From: Kitasatospora fiedleri
GTDB taxonomy: Bacteria; Actinomycetota; Actinomycetes; Streptomycetales; Streptomycetaceae
Direction: 5' to 3'
Length of the DNA: 64,000 nucleotides
NCBI RefSeq assembly: GCF_948472415.1
Contig: NZ_OX419519.1
Span: 5,416,001 to 5,480,000 of the forward strand
A program made the translations under genes and the position numbers. The notes under the pieces are model-generated. The model saw nothing but the letters and a program-made list of their open reading frames with translations, had not been told where the DNA came from and ran no database searches. This document shows positions 31,166-42,487 of the stretch, one piece after another (the first letter of the stretch is position 1; each line of letters begins with the position of its first letter).

Positions 31166-31425
31166 GGCTTCTCTCTTTCCGCCCGGCCCCGTTGTACGCC
31201 GGCGGTGGAACCGGTCCGCGGTTTCCGCGTCCCGCCGGGTGGCTGCCTCCGGCGGGAGGACCTCGTCCGCAACGATAGCCCCGCCCGGCCCGCCGGGCTG
31301 CCCGCGCCGGGGGACACCTCCCGGCCCGTGGCGGCCCGCCGGGCGACGACGCGGAGCCGGGGACAGGCCCTAGGGTGGAACCGACCGCGCGGCCGACCCG
31401 GCCGGGCCGAGGACGGGAACCGGGC

Positions 31426-33725
31426 ATGACCGAGGACGGGTGGCTGTCGGTGCGGGCGCAGCAGGCCGAGGCCGCCGCGCCCGGCGGCTTCGACCTGGCC
31501 GACTGCGTCCGGGAGCCGATCCACCTGCTCGGCGGCGTGCAGTCGTTCGGCGTGCTGATCGCGGTCGACCCGCTCGACGGGACCGTCCGCACCGTCTCCG
31601 ACAACGCCGCCGACCACCTGGGACGCCCCGCCGCGGACCTGGTCGGCCGCCCGGCCCGGGACCTGGTCGGCGCCGAGGTGCTCGCCGAGGCCGGGGCCGC
31701 CGGGGAGTCCGCCGTGCTGCTCACCGGCCGGGCCCGTCCCGCCGGCGCCGCCCACCCGTTCGACGTCAGCGCGCACCGCCGGGACGGGCTGCTGGTGCTG
31801 GAGCTCGAACCCTGCGCCGAGCGGTCCGAGGCCGGCCCGGGCTTCGCCCGCCGCGTCCAGCAGGCGCTGCTGCGCATCCAGCGGTGCGCCACCGTGGCGG
31901 AGTGCTGCGAGGCCGCCGTGCGCGAGGTGCGGCTGCTCACCGGCTACTCGCGGGTGGTGGCCTACCGCTTCGAGGACGCCGAGGGGCCCGGCGAGGTCGT
32001 CGCCGAGGACCGGGCCGGGCACCTGGAGCCCTGGCTCGGGCTGTGGTTCCCGGCCAGCGACATCCCGCCGCAGGCCCGGCGGCTCTACCGGCACAACTGG
32101 ATCCGGGTGATCGGCGACGTCGACGACCGCACCGCCGCGCTGCACTCCGCCCGCGGCGGGGCCGGCGCTCCGCCCCTCGACCTGTCCGCCGCGGCGCTGC
32201 GCACCGTCTCCGCGTACCACCTGGAGTACCTGCGCAACATCGGCGTGCGCTCCTCGATGTCGGTCTCGGTGCTCTCCGACGACGCCCTGTGGGGGCTGAT
32301 CGCCTGCCACGGCGAGGAGCCGCGCTGGCTGTCGCCGGACGTGCGGGCGGCCTGCGAACTGTTCGGCAGCGCGCTGTCCGTGCAGCTCGCCGCGGTCGCG
32401 GACCGGGAGCGGTCGGCGGCGCTCGGCCTGGTCCGCGGCGCCCTGGACGGCCTGCTCGGCGGGGCGCCCGACGAACGGGCCCCGTCCCTGCACGCCTTCG
32501 CCGGGCTGTTCGCCGGGCTGGTCGAGGCGGACGGCCTGGTCGTCGACCAGGCCGGGCAGACCACCGTCGAGGGCCCGGACCCGGGCGCCCGGACGCTCTC
32601 CCGGCTGCGGACCGTCGCCGCGGGCCTGCGGACCACCGAGACCTGGTACACCGACCGGCTGGCGGAAGCACTCGCCGACGCGTGCGGCGAGCCGGTCGGC
32701 GCGGACGCGGCGGCGGGCGGCGACGGCACCACCCCGGGAGGCGTCCTGCTGCTGCCGCTGGGGACGGGTTCCTCGCCTGGTGGCGGGAGGAGCGGACCGG
32801 CACCCGCAGCTGGGCCACCGACCCCGCGGTACCCGTCCGGCTGGGACCGCACGGCGAGCGGTTGACGCCGCGCGGCTCCACCGAGGTGTTCCGGGCGGCC
32901 GTGCGGGGCCGCAGCCTGCCGTGGAGCGGCACCGACCTGGCGGCCGCCCACGAGGTGGCCCGGGCGGTCGCCGGGCTGCTGGCCCGGCACGCCGCCTGGA
33001 CCGCGGTCTTCGCCCAGCGGCTGGAACGCAGCAACGCGGACCTCGACGCCTTCGCCCACGCCGCCGCCCACGACCTCAAGGAGCCGCTGCGCGGGATCTC
33101 CAACGCGGCCAGCTTCGTCATCGAGGACGTCGGCGACGCCCTGGACGGGGCCGGCCGCCGCCACCTGGACACCGTGCGCCGGCTGACCGTCCGGATGGAC
33201 GGCCTGCTCGACTCGCTGCTGCGCTACTCCCAGGTCAGCGAGGTCGGACTGCACCGCGTCCCGGTGCCGCTCGCCGAGGCCCTGGAGCACGCCCTGGAGA
33301 TCGCCGGGCCCCGGCTCGCCGAACAGCGCGTCCGGCTCCTGCGCGGGCACCTCCCGGTCGTCCACGCCGATCCCGACCGGCTCCAGGAGGTCCTGGTCAA
33401 CCTGCTGGTGAACGCCGCCAAGTACGCCCGGGCGGACGGGCCGCGCACCGTCGAGGTCACGGTGGAGCGCAGGCCGGGCCCGGACGGCGGCCCGGAGCGG
33501 GAGGCGGTGGTGGTCCGCGACAACGGGATCGGCGTGCCGGCCGCCCAGCGCGAGCTGGTGTTCGGGCTGTTCCGCCGACTGCACCGGACGGCCGAGCACG
33601 GCGGCGGCTCCGGCGCCGGACTGGCCATCGTGCGCCGCATCGTCGAACGGCACGGCGGCGCGGTCTGGTTGGACGACGCCCCCGGAGGCGGCACCGCGGT
33701 CTGCTTCACCCTGCCCGAGGAGTGA
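31426..33725 (+). CDS. Bacteriophytochrome histidine kinase, apparent frameshift in PHY domain
   Basis: Red/far-red light sensor kinase, 766 residues if one G is restored in the run at 32760-32763, where PLG-DGFLAWWREE is expected. PAS-like domain: Cys27 in DCVREPIHLLGGVQ is at the biliverdin-attachment position of bacteriophytochromes. GAF: FPASDIP and YHLEYLRNIGVRSSMSVS hold the Asp and His that contact the bilin. PHY: the tongue has a PRxS-type TPRGSTEVF. HisKA: HDLKEPLRGI with the phospho-His. HATPase: NLLVNAAKYA, DNGIGVP and GSGAGLAIV. There is no heme oxygenase gene in the window, so biliverdin must come from elsewhere. The second half alone could not sense light. Confidence 0.9.
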
Positions 33726-33758
33726 CCGCCCGCTGCCCGGACCCCGGCCCCCGCCGCC

Positions 33759-33784
33759 GCTGACCGGCCACCCGCCCGGTCAGC
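33759..33784. terminator. Short hairpin between converging genes
   Basis: GCTGACCGG (33759-33767) pairs with CCGGTCAGC (33776-33784). The right arm overlaps the stop codon of the leftward gene. Confidence 0.6.
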
Positions 33785-34685
33785 GGGCCACGGCCTCCAG
33801 CGCGACCACGTCCATCCGGGACGGGGTGCCCGGGCCCTTGCCGCAGCTCTCGGGGCGCGGCGGTTCGCTGAACGACTCGGCGACGGTGGCCCGCCAGTGC
33901 CGGCCGTCGGCGTGCCGGACGTCGACCGTCCAGGGCGAGCCGCCGGGGGACACCCGCAGGGTCAGCGCGTCGGCGGCGGTCTCGGCCGCCAGCTCGCGGA
34001 CGGCCTGCTCGGCGGCCTGGGCGGGACGCGGCCAGTACGAACGGCCGCGCGAGTGCGCCGGGACGGTGTGGCCCGCGGCGGTCGCGGCCAGCACCTCCTT
34101 CGCGGACTCGGCGGTCAGCCGCCCGTACGCGTAGCCGTGCGGCAGCACCAGCATGGTCGGCGAGAAGCGGTGCCCGCCGAGGTGGGTGACCTCCCACGCC
34201 TCGCTGTGGCCGGCCGCCGCGATGTCCGCCGCCAGCGGGCGGCCGAGCAGCGCGCAGCAGCGGTCGCGGCGGCCGTTGGTGCACACCAGGGCGATCGGGC
34301 CGCCGACGTGCGGGGCGCCGAAGGAGCCGTGGTCGCCCGCGCCGAGGGCGGCGAAGTCGAGGGCGAGCAGTTCGCCGGGGTCGGCGACGTGCCCGCGGCG
34401 GACCCACGGGTCGGCCGGGGAGGTGTGCGCGACCAGCACCTCGTGCCGGGCCGCGAGGTCGCCGTCCGGGTGCCGGCCCGGGCGGCGGATCAGCGCCACC
34501 CGGACGCCGGTCCCCTCCGCGGCCGCCTCCAGCGCGGCGCCGACCCCGGCGTCGAGGTGACTGCCGGTCAGCGCCCGCGCCCCCCACGGGCCGGACTGCT
34601 CGACCAGCAGCCAGGTGGTGGCGGTGGCCGCGGTGGCGGTCAACGGCTCGGCCAGTTCGTGCGACAGCGTCGTGCAGGTGCTCAC
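33780..34685 (-). CDS. Sucrase/ferredoxin-like family protein
   Basis: 301 residues from GTG 34685 (VSTCTTLSHELAEPL). TAGGGT, a streptomycete -10 pattern, lies only a few bases upstream, so the message may be leaderless. The thioredoxin-like ferredoxin fold is indicated by CTNGRRDRCCALLGRPLA and THLGGHRFSPTMLVLPHG; cysteines in these motifs may bind a [2Fe-2S] cluster. The family is widespread in streptomycetes and plants, and its physiological role is unclear. The name sucrase is historical. It follows parC on the same strand with a 136-nt gap. Confidence 0.85.
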   Translation of the reverse strand: MSTCTTLSHELAEPLTATAATATTWLLVEQSGPWGARALTGSHLDAGVGAALEAAAEGTGVRVALIRRPGRHPDGDLAARHEVLVAHTSPADPWVRRGHVADPGELLALDFAALGAGDHGSFGAPHVGGPIALVCTNGRRDRCCALLGRPLAADIAAAGHSEAWEVTHLGGHRFSPTMLVLPHGYAYGRLTAESAKEVLAATAAGHTVPAHSRGRSYWPRPAQAAEQAVRELAAETAADALTLRVSPGGSPWTVDVRHADGRHWRATVAESFSEPPRPESCGKGPGTPSRMDVVALEAVAR

Positions 34686-34821
34686 CCGCCCCACCCTAGG
34701 CCCTGGGGCTCCTCCGGCGGCCGGCGCGCGGGTCCGGGCCCCGGGGGCCCGGGGAGCGGCGGGCCCGGCCGCGGTGCGCCTCGACCCGCGGCTCCCCCGG
34801 CCCGGGCCGGGGCCCGTGCCG

Positions 34822-37272
<2,451 letters not shown>

Positions 37273-37336
37273 CGCTGCGGGGCTCCCTTGCGGTACGTGC
37301 GGTACATGGGTACGGGCGGACGCGGGCGTGAACGCC

Positions 37337-37453
37337 CCCCATTGTGGACCCTCGGTGGGACACCCCCCGTCACCCGGGCCGCTTCCGCCGCTGGCGAACG
37401 CGCCCCGTGGCCGGACACCTGACGGCGGGACCCGGCGTTGCACCACAATGGGG
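37337..37453. promoter_or_regulatory. Divergent promoter region with mirrored CCACAATGGGG elements
   Basis: CCCCATTGTGG (37337-37347) and its exact reverse complement CCACAATGGGG (37443-37453) face outwards towards parC and the M16 gene. CACAAT may serve as the -10 element in each direction. CTGACG or GTGACG lies about 19-21 nt upstream on each strand, a poor -35 spacing, so the assignment is tentative. Confidence 0.45.
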
Positions 37454-37509
37454 ACGTCACACGCCCCCGGCCCGGAACACTCCGGAACCGACGACGGGAA
37501 GGACCCCGC

Positions 37510-38847
37510 ATGGCCAACCCCGCGCCCGCAAGCGGCCTCGCCATCACCGAACACCGCCTGGCCAACGGCCTCCGCGTGGTGCTCTCCGAGGACCACCTCA
37601 CCCCGGTCACGGCGGTGTGCCTGTGGTACGACGTGGGCTCCCGGCACGAGGTCAAGGGGCGCACCGGTCTCGCCCACCTCTTCGAGCACCTGATGTTCCA
37701 GGGCTCGGCGAACGTCTCCAACAACGGCCACTTCGAACTGGTCCAGGGCGCCGGCGGCTCGCTCAACGGCACCACCAGCTTCGAGCGCACCAACTACTTC
37801 GAGACCATGCCCGCCCACCAACTGGAGCTCGCGCTCTGGCTGGAGGCCGACCGGATGGGCTCGCTGCTGGCCGCGCTGGACGAGACGTCCATGGAGAACC
37901 AGCGCGACGTGGTGAAGAACGAGCGCCGCCAGCGCTACGACAACGTGCCCTACGGCACCGCGTTCGAGAAGCTCACCGCGCTGTCCTTCCCCGACGGCCA
38001 CCCCTACCACCACACCCCGATCGGCTCGATGGCCGACCTGGACGCCGCGACGCTGGAGGACGCCCGCACGTTCTTCCGCACCTACTACGCGCCCAACAAC
38101 GCGGTGCTGGCGATCGTCGGCGACCTCGACCCGGAGCAGACCGTCGCCTGGGTGGAGAAGTACTTCGGCTCGATCCCGGCCCACGACGGCAAGCAGCCGC
38201 CGCGCGACGGCGCCCTGCCGGAGACCATCGGCCGCGAGGTGCGCGAGCTGATCCGCGAGGACGTCCCGTCCCGCGCGCTGATGGCCGCCTACCGGCTCCC
38301 GCACGACGGCACCCGGGAGGCCGACGCGGCCGACCTGGCGCTCACCATCCTGGGCAGCGGCGAGTCGTCGCGCCTGTACAACCGGCTGGTGCGCCGCGAC
38401 CGCACCGCCGTCGCGGCCGGCTTCGGCCTGCTGCGGCTGGCCGGCGCGCCCTCGCTCGGCTGGCTGGACGTCAAGGCCGGCGGCGACGCCACCCTGGAGC
38501 AGATCGAGGCCGCCGTCGACGAGGAGCTGGCCCGGTTCGCCGCCGAGGGCCCCACCGCCGAGGAGCTGGAGCGGGCCCAGGCGCAGATCGAGCGCGAGTG
38601 GCTGGACCGGCTCACCACGGTGGCTGGCCGGGCCGACGAACTCTGCCGCTACGCCGTCCTGTTCGGCGACCCGAAGCTGGTCAACGGCGCGCTGCCGAAG
38701 GTCCTCGACGTCACCGCCGAGGAGGTCCGGGCGGTCGCCGCCGCCCGGCTGCGCCCCGACAACCGGGCCGTGCTGGTGTACGAGCCGACCACCGGTGACG
38801 ACGACGGCACCGCGAACGACGAGAACGACGAGGAGGCGGCGGCGTGA
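37510..38847 (+). CDS. M16 family zinc metallopeptidase (catalytic subunit)
   Basis: 445 residues, cytoplasmic, processing-peptidase/pitrilysin-like. ATG 37510 follows GGGAAGGA. The inverted zinc motif HxxEH is present as HLFEHLMFQG, with the downstream Glu in the ENQRDVVKNERRQRYDN region. Two peptidase domains are visible, the second (from ~residue 220) inactive as usual, with GSGESSRLYNRLVRRDR. A homologue lacking HxxEH overlaps its stop, which suggests an alpha/beta heterodimer like mitochondrial processing peptidase. The substrate is unknown. Confidence 0.92.
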   Translation: MANPAPASGLAITEHRLANGLRVVLSEDHLTPVTAVCLWYDVGSRHEVKGRTGLAHLFEHLMFQGSANVSNNGHFELVQGAGGSLNGTTSFERTNYFETMPAHQLELALWLEADRMGSLLAALDETSMENQRDVVKNERRQRYDNVPYGTAFEKLTALSFPDGHPYHHTPIGSMADLDAATLEDARTFFRTYYAPNNAVLAIVGDLDPEQTVAWVEKYFGSIPAHDGKQPPRDGALPETIGREVRELIREDVPSRALMAAYRLPHDGTREADAADLALTILGSGESSRLYNRLVRRDRTAVAAGFGLLRLAGAPSLGWLDVKAGGDATLEQIEAAVDEELARFAAEGPTAEELERAQAQIEREWLDRLTTVAGRADELCRYAVLFGDPKLVNGALPKVLDVTAEEVRAVAAARLRPDNRAVLVYEPTTGDDDGTANDENDEEAAA

Positions 38848-40232
38848 GCGACCACACCCCCGCGATGGAGTTCCACCCGCAGCCGCAGCCCGGCACCCCC
38901 ACCCCGTGGGCGTTCCCGGCGCCCGAACGGCTCACCCTGGCCAACGGCCTGACGGTGCTGCACTGCCACCGCCCCGGCCAGCAGCTGGTCGCCGTCGACA
39001 TGGTGCTCGACGCGCCGCTGGCCGCCGAGCCGGAGGGCCTGGACGGCGTCGCCTCGATCCTGTCCCGGGCGCTGTCCGAGGGCACCGACACGCTCACCGC
39101 CGAGGAGTTCGCGGGCGAGCTGGAGCGGGCCGGCGCCACCCTGGACACCCACGCCGACCACCCGGCGGTCCGGGTCTCGCTGGAGGTCCCGGCCTCCCGC
39201 CTGGAGCGCGGCCTGACCCTGCTCGGCGACGCGCTGCGCGCCCCCGCGCTGCCCGCCGACGAGATCGAGCGGCTGGTCGCCAACCGCCTCGACGAGATCG
39301 TCCACGAGCAGGCCAACCCGGCCCGGCGGGCCGCCAAGGCGCTGTACGCCGAGCTGTTCCCGGCCCACGACCGGCTGTCGCGGCCGCGGGCCGGCTCCGC
39401 CGACTCGGTCAAGCGGATCGACCGGGACGCGGTCAAGGCGTTCTACGACGCCCACCTGCGCCCGTCCACCGCCACCGCCGTGGTGGTCGGCGACCTGACC
39501 GGCGTCGACCTGGCCGCGCTGCTGGAGTCCACCCTGGGCCGGTGGAGCGCCGAGACCCGGGAGCCGGCCGCGCACGGCCCGGTGGTCGGCGACGACGCCG
39601 GGCGGGTGGTCATCGTCGACCGGCCCGGCTCGGTCCAGACCCAGCTGCTGATCGGCCGGATCGGCCCGGACCGGCACGACCCCGCGTGGGCCGCGCAGGT
39701 GCTCGGCACCTACTGCCTCGGCGGCACCCTCACCTCCCGGCTGGACCGGGTGCTGCGCGAGGAGAAGGGCTACACCTACGGCGTGCGGGCGTTCGCCCAG
39801 GCGCTGCGCTCGGCCGCCGACGGCTCCGGCCGCGGGCTGCTGGCGATCAGCGGCTCGGTGGACACCGAGTCCACCGCGCCCGCGCTCCAGGACACCTGGA
39901 CCATCCTGCGCGCGCTGGCCGACGGCGGCCTGACCGACGCCGAGCGGGAGGAGGCCGTCCAGTTCCTGGTCGGCGTCGCCCCGCTCAAGTACGAGACGGC
40001 CGGCTCGGTCGCCGCGACCCTGGCCGACCAGGTCGAGCAGTACCTGCCGGACACCTACCAGGCCGACTTCTACCGGAGGCTGGCCGAGCTGGACACCGCG
40101 GCCGCCACCCGGGCCGTGGTCGCCGCCTTCCCGCCGGACCGGCTGGTCACCGTGCTGGTCGGCGACGCCTCGGTGATCGCCGAGCCGGTCAAGGCGCTCG
40201 GCATCGGGGACGTCACGGTCGTCGCCAACTGA
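38844..40232 (+). CDS. M16 family peptidase-like subunit, non-catalytic
   Basis: 462 residues from GTG 38844, overlapping the previous stop (GTGA). The M16 fold is recognisable (LANGLTVLHCH; LGTYCLGGTLTSRLDRVLREEKGYTYGVRAF), but where HxxEH should be the sequence reads GLDGVASILSRAL, so no zinc site. It most likely forms the non-catalytic half of a heterodimer with the upstream product. Followed by a rare terminator with a T run. Confidence 0.9.
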   Translation: MSDHTPAMEFHPQPQPGTPTPWAFPAPERLTLANGLTVLHCHRPGQQLVAVDMVLDAPLAAEPEGLDGVASILSRALSEGTDTLTAEEFAGELERAGATLDTHADHPAVRVSLEVPASRLERGLTLLGDALRAPALPADEIERLVANRLDEIVHEQANPARRAAKALYAELFPAHDRLSRPRAGSADSVKRIDRDAVKAFYDAHLRPSTATAVVVGDLTGVDLAALLESTLGRWSAETREPAAHGPVVGDDAGRVVIVDRPGSVQTQLLIGRIGPDRHDPAWAAQVLGTYCLGGTLTSRLDRVLREEKGYTYGVRAFAQALRSAADGSGRGLLAISGSVDTESTAPALQDTWTILRALADGGLTDAEREEAVQFLVGVAPLKYETAGSVAATLADQVEQYLPDTYQADFYRRLAELDTAAATRAVVAAFPPDRLVTVLVGDASVIAEPVKALGIGDVTVVAN

Positions 40233-40239
40233 GTCCGTC

Positions 40240-40287
40240 CGCCGGGGGTCCGACGGGGCGTCAGCCCCGCCGGACCCCCGGCGTTTT
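40240..40287 (+). terminator. Intrinsic terminator with T tract
   Basis: A 20-nt arm (40240-40259) pairs with 40264-40283 with a single A-C mismatch and a GTCA loop, followed by TTTT. It is the only terminator noticed in the window with a clear T run. It begins 8 nt after the M16 stop. Confidence 0.92.
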
Positions 40288-40293
40288 AATGCC

Positions 40294-40323
40294 TTGCGCG
40301 CCGCCGCCGCCCCGTGGGTAGAT
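40294..40323 (+). promoter_or_regulatory. Candidate promoter of the rtcB transcript
   Basis: TTGCGC (40294-40299) and GTAGAT (40318-40323) are 18 nt apart, in the only less GC-rich spot between the terminator and rtcB. Initiation here would give a leader of about 245 nt before rtcB. Confidence 0.4.
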
Positions 40324-40378
40324 ATCCCCGGCCGGGCGGCAGGCGCGCGGACCACGAGTGCGGAAGGAGGCGGTCACC

Positions 40379-40444
40379 ATGCGGGTCGAGCCACGACGAC
40401 GCTCCCCGAGACTGCCCTTCCGCTGTTCGTACCGAACCGCCTGA
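40379..40444 (+). CDS. Possible 21-residue leader peptide upstream of rtcB
   Basis: ATG 40379 is preceded by GGAAGGAGG at an ideal 8-nt spacing, one of the best ribosome sites in the window. The frame runs 21 codons to TGA at 40442-40444. The peptide begins MRVEPRRRSPRL and is Arg-rich, with one Cys near the end. Hairpins at 40477-40495 and 40515-40539 lie between it and rtcB. A translational or attenuation leader is possible. I know of no family match, and chance cannot be excluded. Confidence 0.35.
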   Translation: MRVEPRRRSPRLPFRCSYRTA

Positions 40445-40476
40445 GCGGTCCCTCCGCGCAGCGCCGTCCGCTGCCC

Positions 40477-40495
40477 GCGGCCCGTCCCGGGCCGC
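40477..40495 (+). other. Hairpin in the rtcB leader
   Basis: GCGGCCCG pairs with CGGGCCGC around a TCC loop, and a second 7-bp stem (GCCGCAC/GTGCGGC) follows at about 40515-40539. Both lie between the short leader frame and the rtcB ribosome site AGGAGG. Confidence 0.45.
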
Positions 40496-40575
40496 CCCCC
40501 TGGTCTTCCCCGCCGCCGCACCGGGCCCCTTCGTGCGGCACCCTGAACCCACCCGACCCAGGAGGTCGCACCCCC

Positions 40576-41769
40576 ATGTCGTACACCGAGGTACCCGGCG
40601 TCCGCGTCCCGATCCGGATGTGGACCGACCCGGCCACCGTCGAGGGCCAGGCCATGCAGCAGCTGCGCAACATCAGCACGCTGCCCTGGCTGCACGGCCT
40701 CGCCGTGATGCCGGACGTCCACCTGGGCAAGGGCGCGACGGTCGGCTCCGTCATCGCGATGAAGGGCGCGGTCTGCCCGGCCGCGGTCGGCGTCGACATC
40801 GGCTGCGGGATGACGGCCGTGAAGTCCTCGCTCACCGCGAAGGACCTGCCCGACGACCTGTCGCACCTGCGCCACCGGATCGAGCAGGCCATCCCGGTCG
40901 GCCGCGGCCTGCACACCGACCCGGTCGACCCGGGCAAGCTGCACGGCGTGTCCACCGCCGGCTGGGACGACTTCTGGCGGCGCTTCGACGGCATCGCGCC
41001 GGACGTCCGCTGGCGGCGCGAGCGGGCCGCCCAGCAGATGGCCACCCTCGGCGGCGGCAACCACTTCATCGAGCTCTGCCTGGACGACGACGGCGCGGTC
41101 TGGCTGATGCTGCACTCCGGTTCGCGCAACATCGGCAAGGAGCTGGCCGAGCACCACATGTCGATCGCCCGGTCCCTGCCGCACAACCAGGGCCTGATCG
41201 ACCGCGACCTCGCGGTCTTCATCGCCGACACCCCGCAGATGGCCGCCTACCGCTCCGACCTGTTCTGGGCGCAGGAGTACGCCAAGCACAACCGGGCGCT
41301 GATGATGGTCCTGTTCCAGGACGCGGTCCGCCGCGAACTGCCCAAGGCCCGGGCCGTGTTCGAGCCGATGATCTCCTGCCACCACAACTACGTGGCCGAG
41401 GAGCGCTACGACGGCGTCGACCTGCTCGTCACCCGCAAGGGCGCGATCCGGGCCGGCTCCGGCGAGTACGGCATCATCCCGGGCTCGATGGGCACCGGCT
41501 CGTACATCGTGAAGGGCCTGGGGAACGCCGCCTCGTTCAACTCGGCCTCGCACGGCGCCGGTCGGAAGATGAGCCGGACGGCGGCCAAGAAGCGCTTCAC
41601 CACGGCGGACCTGGTCGCGCAGACGGCGGGCGTCGAGTGCCGCAAGGACGCCGGCGTGGTCGACGAGATCCCCGGCGCGTACAAGCCGATCGAGAAGGTC
41701 ATCGAGCAGCAGCGGGATCTGGTCGAGGTGGTGGCGCACCTCAAGCAGGTGATCTGCGTGAAGGGCTGA
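40576..41769 (+). CDS. rtcB: RNA-splicing ligase RtcB
   Basis: GTP- and Mn-dependent ligase that joins 2',3'-cyclic-phosphate or 3'-phosphate RNA ends to 5'-OH ends, in tRNA and stress-RNA repair. The 397-residue protein starts at ATG 40576 after AGGAGG. Metal-binding and guanylylation motifs are intact: MPDVHLGKGATVGSVIA, VGVDIGCGM (metal Cys), GGGNHFIE and HSGSRNIGKEL. CHHNYVAEE and the SHGAGRKMSR motif follow, including the His that accepts GMP. No RtcA cyclase or archease gene is nearby. It is separated by ~340 nt from the M16 pair, with its own promoter and leader. Confidence 0.95.
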   Translation: MSYTEVPGVRVPIRMWTDPATVEGQAMQQLRNISTLPWLHGLAVMPDVHLGKGATVGSVIAMKGAVCPAAVGVDIGCGMTAVKSSLTAKDLPDDLSHLRHRIEQAIPVGRGLHTDPVDPGKLHGVSTAGWDDFWRRFDGIAPDVRWRRERAAQQMATLGGGNHFIELCLDDDGAVWLMLHSGSRNIGKELAEHHMSIARSLPHNQGLIDRDLAVFIADTPQMAAYRSDLFWAQEYAKHNRALMMVLFQDAVRRELPKARAVFEPMISCHHNYVAEERYDGVDLLVTRKGAIRAGSGEYGIIPGSMGTGSYIVKGLGNAASFNSASHGAGRKMSRTAAKKRFTTADLVAQTAGVECRKDAGVVDEIPGAYKPIEKVIEQQRDLVEVVAHLKQVICVKG

Positions 41770-41776
41770 CGGCCGG

Positions 41777-42406
41777 TCAGGGCCCGGAGGTGCTGCGGGC
41801 CGGGGCGAAGACGTACCGGTCCAGCACCAGCGGGATGTCCGCGAGGATCTCCGGGTCGCCCTGCGGGTCCTCCTGGAACGCCAGGCCGAGCATCCGCACG
41901 GCCACGGCCACGGCCACACCCGCCCGGCGGCGGGTCTCGGCCGTGCCCGCCAGCCCGAACGAGTCCACCAGCACCTCGTGCACGCGCTCCACGATCCGCC
42001 GGTCCACCTCGGCCCCCTCGCTCGCCAGCGCGGGGACCTTCGCCACGTGGAACCACACGTGCCGGTAGCCGGGCAGGGTGCGGAACCGGTCCGCGTACGC
42101 CTCGACCACCCGGGCGAGGAACTGCTCGGACGACGCGCAGGCCGCCACCGCCGCCGGGTCGGTGGCGGTGGCCAGCAGCCGCAGGTCGCCCTCCAGCCAA
42201 CTGCGCTCCAGCGTTTCGAGCACCGCCTCCTTGTCCGGGAAGAACCGGTACAGCGCCCCCACCGACATCCCGGCCTCGGCCGCGATCTGCTTGGTGCTGA
42301 GCTGGTCGAACGGCATGGTGTCCAGCAGCCGGGCGGTGGTGGCCAGGATGCGGGCGAACTTCTCGCGGCTGCGCTGCTGCTGCGGCTCGCGGACCAGGGG
42401 GGACAC
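41777..42406 (-). CDS. TetR-family transcriptional regulator
   Basis: 209 residues from GTG 42406. The N-terminal TetR helix-turn-helix is clear: REKFARILATTARLLDTMPFDQLSTKQIAAEAGMSVGALYRFFPDKEAVL. The C-terminal ~140 residues are the helical ligand-binding and dimer domain. It faces an MFS exporter gene across an 80-nt gap that contains a palindrome over the exporter start, the classic layout of a self-regulated drug-efflux pair. The ligand is unknown. Confidence 0.93.
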   Translation of the reverse strand: MSPLVREPQQQRSREKFARILATTARLLDTMPFDQLSTKQIAAEAGMSVGALYRFFPDKEAVLETLERSWLEGDLRLLATATDPAAVAACASSEQFLARVVEAYADRFRTLPGYRHVWFHVAKVPALASEGAEVDRRIVERVHEVLVDSFGLAGTAETRRRAGVAVAVAVRMLGLAFQEDPQGDPEILADIPLVLDRYVFAPARSTSGP

Positions 42407-42449
42407 GGCGGGCTCACTCTCCTTCTGCGGTGCCGGGCGGACGGGCCTC

Positions 42450-42487
42450 TTGACGCACCGGAAAAACGTGAACGATATTTTTGTTCA
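42450..42487 (+). promoter_or_regulatory. MFS promoter with overlapping TetR-type operator
   Basis: TTGACG (42450-42455), an 18-nt spacer and GATATT (42474-42479) make a good sigma-70 promoter whose start point falls at or next to ATG 42487. The message is therefore probably leaderless. A palindrome, TGAAC-N9-GTTCA (42469-42487), spans the -10 and the start codon and is AT-rich in the centre. Binding there would block transcription of the exporter. Confidence 0.6.
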
